DNA from: Planctomycetaceae bacterium
GTDB taxonomy: Bacteria; Planctomycetota; Planctomycetia; Planctomycetales; Planctomycetaceae
NCBI GenBank assembly: GCA_002724315.1
Contig: PBOJ01000132.1
Coordinates: forward strand, 18,482 to 82,481
Reading direction: 5' to 3'
DNA length: 64,000 bases
Below, piece after piece: positions 8,348 through 18,811 of this stretch. Position numbers and translations under genes: made by a program. The notes under the pieces are model-generated. The model saw only the letters and a program-made list of their open reading frames with translations, searched no databases and was not told the origin of the DNA. How positions within the stretch are numbered: the first letter of the stretch is position 1; the number at the start of each line of letters is the position of its first letter.

Positions 8348-9550
8348 TCAGGCAGGATACCAGTTGCCTTGTCGAAGGACTCCGGCCGGGTGGCCCGATT
8401 TCAGGATGGCCTCGAGTGTTACGGGGGAATCGGCAGGAAGGGCGATGCCCAGGGACGTCGCTTCCTTTCCCGGGCTCAGCGTGCCAAGTTGCCCCTCGAG
8501 TCCCAGCGCCGTGGCAGCGGTCAAAGTTGCCATGGCCAACATGTCCTTGGCCGGACGAGACGGGGTTCGTCGAGCCAGAAATTGCAGCTCGTTCCACAGA
8601 GAGAGATCGGGGTTGGAGGCCCGCCCGTCGGTGCCCAGGGCCACGGGCGTCCCGGAGTCAAGCAGTCGTGCCCATGGGTGGGGGGGGTGCCCAAAATGAG
8701 AATGGGTTCGCGGACAGTAGACGATCGTGACATGACGGTGCCGTCCCAGCCAGATTAGCTCTTCCTCGCCCAACAGGTTGCCGTGGATCACCAGCGGGTG
8801 GGAGAGTTCGGAGAGTGGGCGGAGGTAATCCAGCGGGCGACTGCCGTGAGGGATTGCCGAGTTCTCCCACGCACCAAGAGCCTCGAGCCGTTCTCGCATC
8901 GGTCCTCCGCCAGTGTCCAGCAACTCGAGCTCGTCCGGCGATTCGGCCAGGTGGGTGGCCAGCGGGACATCGTGGGTAGCGGCCATGCGGACAAGGTCCA
9001 TGAAAAGGTCCGGGTGGACCGAGTAGGGGGCGTGAGGACTGAGGCCAAGGAGGTGCCGCGGTGTGGGATCTCCGGCCAGAAAATCCCGAGCTGTCGCCAG
9101 GCCATCGGTGCGGCGATCGCTCCGCAGGCCGATGATCTCACGAAAGACCACACATGCCGGGTCGGTGTCGGTCAGTCGCGATGCCGGCCAGTCGGCGGTG
9201 GCGATCTCGCCGACTGCCGCCGTTCCGGCCGTGACCAGTTCGTCGAGACCATGGCGGATGGAGTCGCCGCGGTCGGCCTGGAGGAGTCGAGCTGCCACGA
9301 CGTCCCCGATCCACGCCGCCATTCCGTTTTCAGCGGGGAGAGGTGTGGTGCATGTCGAGAATTCGAGATGGGTGTGGGCGTTGACCATGCCGGGAAGCAG
9401 GATGACATTTCCCAGGGGGATTGCCTCGGTGTCGGGACCCGCAAACACGTCGGTGATGATGCCGTCGGTGACGGCCAGAACGCCCTGCTCGATCGGTGGC
9501 CCGTCACCAGGGACGATCAGCCTCGCTGAGAATCGGCCGGAACCGATCAC
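8348..9550 (-). CDS. Amidohydrolase-family deaminase, candidate aminofutalosine deaminase
   Basis: Member of the metal-dependent ATZ/TRZ and cytosine-deaminase-like amidohydrolases. It shows the HxH metal motif in GMVNAHTHLEFS, a metal histidine in ATHLAESPDE, a further histidine in HGNLLGEEEL, and the aspartate in VALGTDGRASNPDLSLW. The start is taken as GTG at 9550, which overlaps the upstream stop as GTGA and gives the typical N terminus [16 protein letters not shown]; an ATG at 9574 would add eight residues. The family includes the amidohydrolase that deaminates 6-amino-6-deoxyfutalosine, and mqnC and mqnA lie upstream in the same operon. That role is inferred from context; other purine-like or guanidine substrates are possible. 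Confidence 0.85.
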   Translation of the reverse strand: MIGSGRFSARLIVPGDGPPIEQGVLAVTDGIITDVFAGPDTEAIPLGNVILLPGMVNAHTHLEFSTCTTPLPAENGMAAWIGDVVAARLLQADRGDSIRHGLDELVTAGTAAVGEIATADWPASRLTDTDPACVVFREIIGLRSDRRTDGLATARDFLAGDPTPRHLLGLSPHAPYSVHPDLFMDLVRMAATHDVPLATHLAESPDELELLDTGGGPMRERLEALGAWENSAIPHGSRPLDYLRPLSELSHPLVIHGNLLGEEELIWLGRHRHVTIVYCPRTHSHFGHPPHPWARLLDSGTPVALGTDGRASNPDLSLWNELQFLARRTPSRPAKDMLAMATLTAATALGLEGQLGTLSPGKEATSLGIALPADSPVTLEAILKSGHPAGVLRQGNWYPA

Positions 9551-11877
9551 CGGACACTCCCGGGTGAGGGCCACCGCCAGAGTGTCACGAGGAGGACGGT
9601 TGCGGCCAACGCGGCGATCAGCAGCAGCGGCCAGTCGTAGCTCAAGCCTGTCTCCGCGTTGTTCGAAATCAGCCAGTCACCCCAGGCGGGCAATGTGGTG
9701 GGAACGTCCCATCGTTCCCTCAGGACGGCGATGCCGTTGAACACCGCATGAAATGCCAGGCCGGGCCAGATACTGCCGGTGCGGATGACCAATAGGCCGA
9801 GCACCAGGCCCAGGAGCGTGGCGTAGAAGACCTGGTGAGGAATCATGTGGACGGCCCCGAAGGCGACGGCCGAAAATAAGACGGCCACGTGGCTTTGCCC
9901 CGGGCGGTCGAAGGCGGAAAGGACGAAGCCGCGGAAGAGGAATTCTTCGCAGATTGCGGGTGTGAGGGCGACCGCAAACAGCAGGAGCCAGGCAGGCTGG
10001 GTGGGGCCCAGCATGGTCTTGAGGAAGTCCTGACTGCCTTCGGGAAGTCCCTGGGGGAAAAACCACTGAAGGTGCCGCATCAGTTCCTGGACCAGCGGAT
10101 GCAGAGCAACTGCCAGTCCCACTGCGAGGGCGATCGTGGAGGGAGTGACTCGCCGCAGTCGAAAAGTTCGGCTGATGTTGCTGAGCAGTGCGGGGGTCAG
10201 CATCCAGGCTGGCAGCAGGAACAGAAGAATCTGCTGGGCGACTAGGGCCCAGATGGCTGCTTTTGCACGATCGGGCTCGGGAAGTGACGAGAGCCATCCG
10301 GCCAGAGGTTGCATCAGCAACACTTGCCCGAACATCGCGATAGCCAGGCAGGTGATTGCGCCCCCGGGGCTTGGGACCGGGGGTTTGTGGGTCCAGAGCC
10401 GCTTGACCCATAGTCGAAGATCGAATCGTTCGGCTTCGCGGAAAAGGACCGATTCGCTGTGGAATTGGGACACGGCCCACCAGAGGGCCAGTCCGGCATA
10501 GACAAAGCTGGCTCCCAGAACGGCAGGCAGGTAGGCCAGCGTTTCTGCGGCGGTCGGATTGACCAGCAGTTCCCGAAGAAGCAGGATCGGACCCAGGACA
10601 GGCAGGACCGAGTGAAACGGCTGCAGTTCGACTCCCGGCGAGGCCGCCAGGGCCACCAGTAGCATCACGACGATCATCAGCGGAGACAGGTAGTACTGTC
10701 CTTCCCGCGTGCTGCGGGCGAAGGTCGCCAGGGCGAGACTGATTGCGCTGAAAAATGCAGCGAGAGGGAGGATCATGATCAGGAGCCAGAACACTCCGGA
10801 TGTGGGTGGCGGGGACAGCCCCACATCGGTCCCGGAATTGACCGACCCGACAAGTTGGACCATGTAGGTGGCGGTCAGTCCAAGGCTGATGAGGTTCAGC
10901 ACAGCGGTGGCGGTACTGAAGACCATGACCGTCAGGAACTTTGCCAGCACCAGTTCGATTCGTTTTGCGGGACTGATCAACAATGTTTCCATCGTTCCAC
11001 GTTCCTTCTCACCGGCAGCCAGGTCGACGGCGGGATAGAAGGCCCCGGTGACGGTCATCAGGACCAGGATCACGGGGTAAAGCTTGCCCCAGACCAGTGC
11101 GGATTCCTGCGTGCTGCCAACGATCTTGACCACCGCGGCGTCAACTGGAGAGGGGAGGGACCGCGGAAGTCCGGCCGCCTCGAGACGCAGTCTCAGCAGT
11201 TCCTTCTCCCAGGAGTTGAAGACGCGTTCGACTCGTCGAGAAGCGATCAGCGATTTTTCGTCTCCACTGACGAGGATCACCGGCCGCGGGTACTCGGAGG
11301 GATCCTCGGCCGTTCGGGATCGCGAGGCAATCAGTCGATTGATCTCTTGGAGCGAGTCGGCAAACCCGTCGGGGATCACCACCAGGACGTCTATGCCCGC
11401 ATCGCGAAGCCGCTCGTTGATCAACTCGTTGAGCCGTTGGAGTTCTTGGGCTTTCTCCGGCGGAGGCGAGTCGGGATCATCGGTGCCGATCAGTTGGGAG
11501 CGTTGGTCAAACAGCTTGTGAATGGCCTTGGCGTCGGAGAGTCTCCTGGCACTCTCTGGCGACGTGTGGGGCTGGTCCGTTGTCTCGACTGTCAGTCGCT
11601 GAGCGTCGTCCGGATCTGAGAACCATCGAGGTGCGAACGCCGTCCCGTCCACCAGTTGAGGCGACGGCAGGGAGGCGGAGCCGAGCATGACCACGGTGCG
11701 AGGTTTCTCGCTGAAGACCACCGCCATCTGCAGCATGCCGATGCCCAGGGCGGGATACAGCAGTACCGGCAGGGCCATGACCATGAACAGGGTGCGGCGA
11801 TCCCGGAGTTGATCTCGGAGTTCTCTCTGGAACACGATGCGGATCTTGCGGAAATCGAGCCGGGGGCGATCGGTCAT
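9547..11877 (-). CDS. ABC transporter permease fused to CPBP-family intramembrane protease
   Basis: A 776-residue two-part membrane protein. The first part (about 1-480) resembles the NatB/ABC-2 permease: one N-terminal membrane segment, a large extracytoplasmic domain (about 45-260), then several segments, with [14 protein letters not shown] before them as in ABC-2 permeases. The second part is a CPBP (Abi, Rce1-like) protease with the EExxxR motif E644-E645-R649 in [18 protein letters not shown] as the second motif and HAVFN as the third. Both active-site sets are intact. It overlaps the ATPase gene as ATGA and the amidohydrolase gene as GTGA, so it and the ATPase form one exporter of unknown substrate. 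Confidence 0.9.
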   Translation of the reverse strand: MTDRPRLDFRKIRIVFQRELRDQLRDRRTLFMVMALPVLLYPALGIGMLQMAVVFSEKPRTVVMLGSASLPSPQLVDGTAFAPRWFSDPDDAQRLTVETTDQPHTSPESARRLSDAKAIHKLFDQRSQLIGTDDPDSPPPEKAQELQRLNELINERLRDAGIDVLVVIPDGFADSLQEINRLIASRSRTAEDPSEYPRPVILVSGDEKSLIASRRVERVFNSWEKELLRLRLEAAGLPRSLPSPVDAAVVKIVGSTQESALVWGKLYPVILVLMTVTGAFYPAVDLAAGEKERGTMETLLISPAKRIELVLAKFLTVMVFSTATAVLNLISLGLTATYMVQLVGSVNSGTDVGLSPPPTSGVFWLLIMILPLAAFFSAISLALATFARSTREGQYYLSPLMIVVMLLVALAASPGVELQPFHSVLPVLGPILLLRELLVNPTAAETLAYLPAVLGASFVYAGLALWWAVSQFHSESVLFREAERFDLRLWVKRLWTHKPPVPSPGGAITCLAIAMFGQVLLMQPLAGWLSSLPEPDRAKAAIWALVAQQILLFLLPAWMLTPALLSNISRTFRLRRVTPSTIALAVGLAVALHPLVQELMRHLQWFFPQGLPEGSQDFLKTMLGPTQPAWLLLFAVALTPAICEEFLFRGFVLSAFDRPGQSHVAVLFSAVAFGAVHMIPHQVFYATLLGLVLGLLVIRTGSIWPGLAFHAVFNGIAVLRERWDVPTTLPAWGDWLISNNAETGLSYDWPLLLIAALAATVLLVTLWRWPSPGSVR

Positions 11878-12664
11878 GGTCCGGCCTCGCTGTCCGGGCC
11901 GCTCTTTGTTGACGCGTGCTGTTTTTCGTGGGTTTCGAATTGGGAGACCAGGTCGAAGAAGTGCTCTTCAAGGTCCGATTGCTCCGAAGCCTCCAGGAGA
12001 TCTCGTTGTGAGCCAGCTGCCAGGATGCGGCCGCGGTGGATGATCGCCAGGCGATCACACAACCGCTCGGCTTCTCGCATGATGTGAGTCGAGTAGATGA
12101 TGCACTTGCCCTCGTCTCGCAGGGTGGCCACGGTGTCGAGCACCGCGCGGGCGACCAGCACGTCGAGGCCGGTCGTGGGTTCGTCGAAAATCAGAACCGG
12201 CGGGTCGTGAACCAGGGCGCGGGCGATCGAGACCTTCTGTCGCATTCCTGTGGAAAGCCGACTGTTCAGCGTGTCAGCAAACTCGTTCATCGATAGCGTG
12301 GTGAAGATGCGGTCGATCGAAGCCGAGAGCCGATCTTCGTCGAGTCCGTAGAGCCTCCCGAAGTACTCGACCGTTTCCCTGGCCGTCATACGGTCGTAAA
12401 GGCCGGTGGAACCCGAGAGAAATCCGATCCGAGCCCGGACCCCGTCGGGATCGTCGACGATATCACGTCCGTCAATCCTGGCGGTACCGGAGGTCGGGGT
12501 GAGGATCGTCGAGAGGATTCTCAAACAGGTGGTTTTTCCGGCTCCGTTGGGCCCCAGGAGGCCAAACACTTCACCGGGGTCGACAGTGAAGCGGACTCCG
12601 TCCAAGGCGACGATTTCACCTTGTTGCAGGTCGGGAAACCGTTTGGAGAGGTCGTGGACTTCGA

Positions 12665-12668
<4 letters not shown>
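11874..12668 (-). CDS. ABC transporter ATP-binding protein, NatA-like
   Basis: A 264-residue ATPase with Walker A GPNGAGKT (39-46), signature [15 protein letters not shown], Walker [13 protein letters not shown] and switch histidine in [12 protein letters not shown]. It is the energising partner of the permease-protease encoded next. The Q-loop glutamine lies in a divergent segment ([15 protein letters not shown]), as in NatA-type ATPases. The start at 12668 is fixed by the ATGA overlap with the mqnC stop; the longer open frame upstream is only the antisense-like continuation inside mqnC. NatA-NatB systems export Na+ in Bacillus, but the family is broad and the substrate here is unknown. Confidence 0.92.
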
Positions 12669-13819
<1,151 letters not shown>

Positions 13820-13851
13820 GTTTTCGGAGATCTGGCTGAACTTGAGGTGGA

Positions 13852-14775
13852 CTACATGCGATGGAGGAGCGGAGGGCTGACGGAAACGACGTTGTGGTCG
13901 CGAAACATCACGTCGATGGATTCCGATGCCAGTCCCTGTGCCACGGCGAGACGGTGGAACAACTCCAGGCCGTGTCGCTCGGCGTGGCCGAGATGGAAGT
14001 GAAGGTTGTTGTGTAGGTAGCCGGAGGCGTCGGTGGCTGGGATTCCGAGTTCTGGTGCTTCGCGGTCGGCGATCAGGTCGAGCCGTTGGATACCCCGGTC
14101 TCGGGCAGAAACGAGAGCCTCCTCGACTCGGCCGAGGCGGGTGCCGGGCCGGGTGGCCCACAGGGCAAAGACAAAAGGCAGCCCTGTCCATTCGCTCCAG
14201 ATCTCACCCAGATCCCAGGTGTCGATAAACGTCTCTCGCAAAGTGTGCATGGCGCGGTCGCCGATCAACAGGATTGCATCGGCGGAACTGGCGTCGACCG
14301 AACACCCAAGGGGCAGAGGTTCCAGGCTCGGGTGAAGCCCGAATTTTTCGGCCAGCAGGACACGCGCCAATGCGGCGCTGGTGCGGGAGCCTTCATCGAG
14401 GGCCAGAGACGTGATCTCTGAAATCGGCACACGACTGTAGAGTTTGACCGAGAGCACGGGGCCGTGGGTGGCCACGCAGGCGTCGGTCACGACTTCGTAG
14501 CCCGGGTCACGCAGGCATTCAATTGACGGCACCAGTGCGACGTCGAGCCGTTTGGCTTCAAGATCGTCAGCCAGGCGGCTCGGATAGTCGAGGAAGAACT
14601 CGCTGCCCGGGGCCACGGAATCCAGGTCCTCTCGGAGTCCTTCGATCAGGGGCTTGGAGTTCAGGTAATTGACTGCGCCGATTCGGATGCGACTCGGATT
14701 GCTGGGCCCGGATTCGGTCATTCGGACTGGCGTTTCGGGTTCGAGAACAGGTCGGGGTACTGCTGGGATGGGCAT
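13852..14775 (-). CDS. mqnA: Chorismate dehydratase MqnA
   Basis: A 307-residue member of the MqnA/MqnD family, which has a periplasmic-binding-protein fold used as a cytoplasmic enzyme. The hallmark RIGAVNYLNSKPL lies at residues 31-43, and LDVALVPSIE and SVKLYSRVPI follow as usual for MqnA. It dehydrates chorismate to 3-enolpyruvyl-benzoate, the first step of futalosine menaquinone synthesis. The first 18-20 residues are Pro-rich and may be untranslated: a second ATG at 14721 (MTESGPSNPS) is possible. It is the first gene of the long minus-strand operon. mqnE, mqnB and mqnD are not in the window. Confidence 0.9.
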   Translation of the reverse strand: MPIPAVPRPVLEPETPVRMTESGPSNPSRIRIGAVNYLNSKPLIEGLREDLDSVAPGSEFFLDYPSRLADDLEAKRLDVALVPSIECLRDPGYEVVTDACVATHGPVLSVKLYSRVPISEITSLALDEGSRTSAALARVLLAEKFGLHPSLEPLPLGCSVDASSADAILLIGDRAMHTLRETFIDTWDLGEIWSEWTGLPFVFALWATRPGTRLGRVEEALVSARDRGIQRLDLIADREAPELGIPATDASGYLHNNLHFHLGHAERHGLELFHRLAVAQGLASESIDVMFRDHNVVSVSPPLLHRM

Positions 14776-15187
14776 TATAGGGCCTCGCGGTGTGTGTCTG
14801 AAACCGTTGTGGTGACCGCTTCTCAGCGTGTTGCCGGACGAGTGGTGTTCGATTCTCCGTTCGCCGACAGGTTGACCGTCACCGGCGCGGTGAATTAACC
14901 GGCCCGATAGGTATTGCTTGGTGAGGGATGACGGGCGCCGTTGTGTGATCGGGTTGGGCGGAACAGGTCATCGTTAGGGCAAAAAACGTCCGATAAAGGG
15001 AGGGGGACGGAGACGCATCGGTGTTTCCTGATGGAAGTTGTTGACTGGTTGTGGGGCGGTGGATAGACTTACGCGGGCTTGGTCAGCGAGAAACCGGCGA
15101 TTGCTGCCTCGTGGCCGGATGTGACATGTCGGCAGCGGGATGGATCCCGCAGGTATTTCCCGACGGAGACAATTACGGAGGCGACTC
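14776..15187. other. Divergent intergenic region between mqnA and the DUF1501 gene
   Basis: A 412-bp stretch without a convincing gene. It holds a promoter for the rightward gene (separate entry) and should also hold the leftward promoter of the mqn operon, which I could not assign. A short inverted repeat ggacg/cgtcc with an A6 run (about 14980-15010) could act as a weak minus-strand terminator. A 71-codon minus-strand open frame here has no coding signs. Confidence 0.5.
15041..15069 (+). promoter_or_regulatory. Putative promoter of the DUF1501 gene
   Basis: TTGACT (15041-15046) and TAGACT (15064-15069) are separated by 17 bp. The predicted transcript would carry a leader of about 110 nt to the ATG at 15188. 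The same box pair recurs elsewhere in the window. Confidence 0.5.
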
Positions 15188-16489
15188 ATGCTGACGCTGC
15201 AGACCGATCGACGTTACCGTGACTGTGACGGGACGACGCGACGAGATTTCCTCCGCGTTGGAGGTTTGGGCGCTTTGGGCCTGGGTGGCCTGATGCAGGC
15301 TCGTTCGGCGGTAGAGGCTGCGACCGGAAAGTCATCCAGGCACACATCAGTGGTCTGGCTCTGGCTCGGCGGTGGGCCGACTCATGTCGAAACCTTCGAT
15401 CCGAAGATGACGGCACCGGTTGAGTATCGTAGCGTCACCGGCGAAGTGAAGACCCGTGTGCCCGGTGTGACGCTGGGCGGCAACTTCACGGGGATGGCCC
15501 AGGTGGCTGACAAGATGGCCTTTGTGCGGTCGTTCCACCATGGCAACAGTGGCCATGGTGGCGGCACCCACTGGGTGATGACCGGGTACAACAATCGCGG
15601 AATTGACAACGGCGGCCTGCCTTCGCGGCCGTCAATTGGTTCGATCACTGCCAAACACCGTGGTCCGAACCATCCGTCAACGGGCATGCCGACGTATGTG
15701 CGCTTGGGGGGGATTGGCGCAGACGGTCCCGCATTTTTGGGAACGCCGTACGCTCCATTCGGGACCAGCGGCGAGGCTCGGAAGAACATGAGCCTGCAGA
15801 CGAAGGTCGGACGACTTGAGGACAGGCGAAGCCTGTTGACGGGATTGGACCGCCTGCGTCGCACGGCTGATCGACAGGGGGTGGTCGAAGGGCTCAACGC
15901 GTTTGAGCAGCAGGCCTTCAACCTGGTGCTGGGCAAGGCGCCTGAAGCCTTTGATCTGAAGAAGGAAGACCCGCGCACCGTCTCAAAGTATGGCGGCGGT
16001 TTGGGTGGCAGCATGTTGATGGCACGTCGTTTGTGCGAAGCCGGTTGCGGATTCGTCACATTGTCGTACGGCGGATGGGATATGCACGGCAACATCGCCA
16101 GGTCGATGAACGGTCGTGGGCCTGTTGTCGATCGGGCCGTGTCGGCCTTCGTCGATGATGTTCACCAACGTGGTCTTTCGGACAATATTTTGCTTGTTGT
16201 TACTGGCGAGTTTGGCAGGACACCCAAGATCAATCGCAACAAGGGGCGTGACCACTGGGCGCCGCTCTCGACACTGGCCTTGGCCGGTGGAGGGTTGCGG
16301 ATGGGCCAGACGGTCGGCGAGTCCGACGCGAAGGTCTACCGTCCGAAGAACGACCCGGTGACCCCGCAGGACCTGATGGCCACGGTCTTCCACGTGCTGG
16401 GAATCGACCAGGGGATTCAATTCATCAACCAGGGAGGCCGCCCGGTCTTCATGGTCGAGAACGGGAAGCCGATTCCGAGCCTGGTCTGA
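15188..16489 (+). CDS. Tat-exported DUF1501-family protein
   Basis: A 433-residue protein whose N terminus carries a twin-arginine signal (TTRRDFLRVGGLGALG, from residue 17). The rest matches DUF1501, a sulfatase/alkaline-phosphatase-like family greatly expanded in planctomycetes: VVWLWLGGGPTHVETFDPK near the start, GWDMHGN, VTGEFGRTPKIN and GRDHWAPL further on. The physiological substrate is unknown. The start at 15188 is supported by GGAGG 7 bp upstream; the longer frame from 15140 is unlikely. DUF1501 genes usually pair with a DUF1549/DUF1553 cytochrome-like gene, but no partner is adjacent here. The gene has its own promoter and terminator and looks monocistronic. Confidence 0.9.
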   Translation: MLTLQTDRRYRDCDGTTRRDFLRVGGLGALGLGGLMQARSAVEAATGKSSRHTSVVWLWLGGGPTHVETFDPKMTAPVEYRSVTGEVKTRVPGVTLGGNFTGMAQVADKMAFVRSFHHGNSGHGGGTHWVMTGYNNRGIDNGGLPSRPSIGSITAKHRGPNHPSTGMPTYVRLGGIGADGPAFLGTPYAPFGTSGEARKNMSLQTKVGRLEDRRSLLTGLDRLRRTADRQGVVEGLNAFEQQAFNLVLGKAPEAFDLKKEDPRTVSKYGGGLGGSMLMARRLCEAGCGFVTLSYGGWDMHGNIARSMNGRGPVVDRAVSAFVDDVHQRGLSDNILLVVTGEFGRTPKINRNKGRDHWAPLSTLALAGGGLRMGQTVGESDAKVYRPKNDPVTPQDLMATVFHVLGIDQGIQFINQGGRPVFMVENGKPIPSLV

Positions 16490-16517
16490 TCCGGTTCGGT
16501 AGCCCGCCTTGAGATCA

Positions 16518-16553
16518 AGCCCCGTTTCGTCGCTTGGCGGAACGGGGCTTTTT
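16518..16553 (+). terminator. Rho-independent terminator of the DUF1501 gene
   Basis: Nine-bp stem agccccgtt/aacggggct (16518-16526 with 16541-16549) followed by a short T run, 28 bp after the stop codon. It lies between convergent genes and may also stop leftward transcription of the permease gene. Confidence 0.8.
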
Positions 16554-16572
16554 GCTGCGCCGCGGCCGATCG

Positions 16573-17745
16573 TCAATGTCGGCAACAACGGTGAAACAGC
16601 GACAGTCCGGCGACCAGGAGAATCAGGTTGCCCATCCACATCGCCCAGGCGGGGTCGACGATGCCCGTCTTGCTTTGTGTCATGCAGAGCATGACCACGG
16701 GGTAATAGATCAGGATGATCGGAAGAAAACACGTCAAAAAGTTGGTCAGCACCTGCCGACGGGCCTGGGTGATGGCCAGGGGCGCTCCGACCAGCACGAA
16801 GAAGAAACAACTGCTGGAAAAGGCGATACGACTGTGCATTTCTGTTCTGAGTCGTGCGCGGGCCGCAAGCGACTCGTGAAACGTTTTGTCGTCTGACTCG
16901 GATGTGAACCAACCGGCGAAGTCTCCGGTGGCCAGACGGAATCCAGCCGAAATCGCGCGGTGTTCTTCGATGGTGGCTCGCTTCCGTGATTCCTCAGCGA
17001 GTTTGACTTTGAGCGTCTGGATGCTCATGTGACGCGGTTTTGTACGATTCAGGTCGCCCGGTAGTGGAAGTGCCCGGGTGACCTCCGATAGCCAGAACGA
17101 GCCACGACCGGGCACGTCCAGGTGGCAGTCATGCAGTGTCAGGATGATACGGCCCTGTGTCGGATCAAATCCGAGGTGGGCTTCGTGGGCCTGGGCGGTG
17201 ACAGGTTGGCCGCCGGCGGAGGTCAATTTGACGATCGGCCGTTGCAGAGTTCGCCCAGCGACACCCCGGACTGAGATCGACATCCCGCCGCGGGGCAGGG
17301 CGAGTTCGTTATGAGTCCGCAGCATGTCCAGGACGATGTCCTCCATCGCCAGTGCTACGACTCTGCGGATGTTGCCTACAGACCAGGGGATCGCCTGGTC
17401 TGTGAGCATCAGTGAGCCGGCGCTCAGAATTCCGCCCAGAAACAAGGCTGGCCACAGCAGTGTCAGTACGGGAATCCCCGAAGCCTTTGCTGCGGTCACT
17501 TCCTGGTTGGCCGACATCCGCCCGTAAACGATGCATACGGTCAGAAGTACGGCGACCGGAATGGAGAACGGAAGCAGGCTGGGAATGATGTAAGGGAGAA
17601 TTTGAAGCGTCTGGAAAACGCCCAGTCCATTGTCGCTGATTTCCTGGAAGGCACCCCCAACGATCATCACGACCGTCAGCACGGACAAGACGCCGAAGAA
17701 GGCTCGCAGAAGCTGGCCAAGGATGTGGCGATACAGCAGCGGCAC
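16573..17745 (-). CDS. LptF/LptG-family permease
   Basis: A 390-residue membrane protein with the family layout of three membrane segments, a large beta-rich periplasmic domain (about 150-290), and three more segments. ANQEVTAAKASGIPVLTLLWP is the conserved coupling region that contacts LptB. The start is assigned to GTG at 17745, giving VPLLYRHILGQLLRAFFGVL as the usual N terminus. The longest frame begins with TTG at 17826, but that codon is part of a likely -35 box, which argues against it. It should form the LPS export permease with its partner; the fragment at 1-524 is another member. It is not beside lpt genes for the bridge or outer-membrane parts. Confidence 0.85.
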   Translation of the reverse strand: MPLLYRHILGQLLRAFFGVLSVLTVVMIVGGAFQEISDNGLGVFQTLQILPYIIPSLLPFSIPVAVLLTVCIVYGRMSANQEVTAAKASGIPVLTLLWPALFLGGILSAGSLMLTDQAIPWSVGNIRRVVALAMEDIVLDMLRTHNELALPRGGMSISVRGVAGRTLQRPIVKLTSAGGQPVTAQAHEAHLGFDPTQGRIILTLHDCHLDVPGRGSFWLSEVTRALPLPGDLNRTKPRHMSIQTLKVKLAEESRKRATIEEHRAISAGFRLATGDFAGWFTSESDDKTFHESLAARARLRTEMHSRIAFSSSCFFFVLVGAPLAITQARRQVLTNFLTCFLPIILIYYPVVMLCMTQSKTGIVDPAWAMWMGNLILLVAGLSLFHRCCRH

Positions 17746-17796
17746 GAAATAGTCGCCGTGGACATGGAGTTGACGGACAAACCCGCCATTTTCCCG

Positions 17797-17826
17797 GCTA
17801 TACGGTAAGCCGTGGCGTCGGGTCAA
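17797..17826 (-). promoter_or_regulatory. Putative promoter of the LptF/LptG gene
   Basis: On the minus strand TTGACC (17826-17821) and TATAGC (17802-17797) are 18 bp apart. This places transcription start near 17790, about 45 nt before the GTG at 17745, and supports that start codon. Confidence 0.5.
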
Positions 17827-18022
17827 GATCGATCGGGGTCACTGCCGTTGGGTGTGGCACAACCGGACCATCCAGTGCATCCGGTTTCCGCGGGAGGGGG
17901 ATGGAGAAGCAGCGAGTGGTTGGCCGACTTCCCAGAGAGACGGCTCGGGATCCGTACTGAGACGTCGTGATGGAATCAACCGGACAACGACAGACACCTG
18001 GGAACGTGGAGACGACACCGTG

Positions 18023-18232
18023 ATGGAATTTATTGATGGTGCCACACATGACGAAATTGCCGTGGTCGCCTGCGTGGCGGCCATGGTGGGATCGATGGGA
18101 CTGATGTTGCTGTCCGGTGCTGTGTTTGGAACCTCCCACACACGGAGCAGGGTGGTCCCCAGGACCGACCGCGTACGTGGAGAGGTGTCCCGGAAAGTCG
18201 GTCCGAAAACCGCCGGCCGTGACGTGGCGTGA
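18023..18232 (+). CDS. Small single-pass membrane protein, unknown
   Basis: A possible 69-residue protein with a short acidic N terminus, one membrane segment (EIAVVACVAAMVGSMGLMLL) and a basic tail, which predicts the N terminus outside and the C terminus in the cytoplasm. A GTG immediately precedes the chosen ATG. The frame stays open upstream to 17852, but that part is unlike protein. No family is recognised. The next gene in the same direction begins about 95 bp later and also encodes an exported protein, so they may be cotranscribed. Coding status rests on the clear membrane segment only. Confidence 0.45.
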   Translation: MEFIDGATHDEIAVVACVAAMVGSMGLMLLSGAVFGTSHTRSRVVPRTDRVRGEVSRKVGPKTAGRDVA

Positions 18233-18328
18233 TTGAATACGCTCTTGCAGATGCAGGAGGCGAGTGAGACGATTGGGTGAATCCCCAATACGGGATGGGC
18301 CCGCAAACCGAGCAGGAGAGAGAAAACG

Positions 18329-18811
18329 ATGCAACGCTTTCGACAAAGCCTTTTGCTGCTGACGCTCCTCGCCCTGGGATATGTCGCCGGTCAGTCCGGG
18401 ATCTTGGCTCCCCGGGGATTGTCCGCACAGAATGCCGCCGCGCCGCAAGGACCGTCGGAGGATTCGGTCGAAAAAATCACCAGTGGGTTCGATGCCATCA
18501 AAACCGCGGCGGCTTCGTTGAAGCGAGAAGGCCGATACACGCAAGCCACAAGCGGAATGAACCTGTTCGCGGTGAGCGTCGGTGGTCTCGATGTGAAAGG
18601 CGATCTGGAAAAGGGCCGCGGTGTGGATCCGGAGACGTTTGCCGCGCTTTATGCCGGCCTGGCGACCGTGGAAATCCAGGAGCACATTGCCAAGGACAGC
18701 CAGGGCCGAGTCACCTACAAGGGCAAGGTCGTCCAGATGTATCCGATCCGCCGTCTGACGCAGTTGTTCAAGGAACGATTGAAGTATTCCGGTGCGGAAT
18801 CCAGTCCGTAG
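18329..18811 (+). CDS. Small exported protein, unknown
   Basis: A 160-residue protein with a signal peptide or N-terminal anchor (LLLLTLLALGYVAGQ) and a mature part with a mixed helical/beta pattern (SVEKITSGFDAIKTAAASL, VTYKGKVVQMYPIRRL). A good ribosome binding site (ggagaga) lies 8 bp before the ATG. No known family is recognised. Its 3' end overlaps the 3' end of the convergent metallopeptidase gene by 44 bp, so the two messages can pair at their ends. Residues 70-85 (ATSGMNLFAVSVGGLD) hint at a small conserved planctomycetal family. Confidence 0.7.
   Translation: MQRFRQSLLLLTLLALGYVAGQSGILAPRGLSAQNAAAPQGPSEDSVEKITSGFDAIKTAAASLKREGRYTQATSGMNLFAVSVGGLDVKGDLEKGRGVDPETFAALYAGLATVEIQEHIAKDSQGRVTYKGKVVQMYPIRRLTQLFKERLKYSGAESSP

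Noticed and set aside
14974..15189. A 71-codon minus-strand gene between mqnA and the DUF1501 gene
   Set aside because: No ribosome binding site, membrane segment or motif, and it covers the promoter of the opposite gene.
17746..17826. N-terminal extension of the LptF/LptG gene from TTG 17826
   Set aside because: The TTG belongs to a good -35 box and the extension has no similarity to the family. GTG 17745 gives the expected N terminus.
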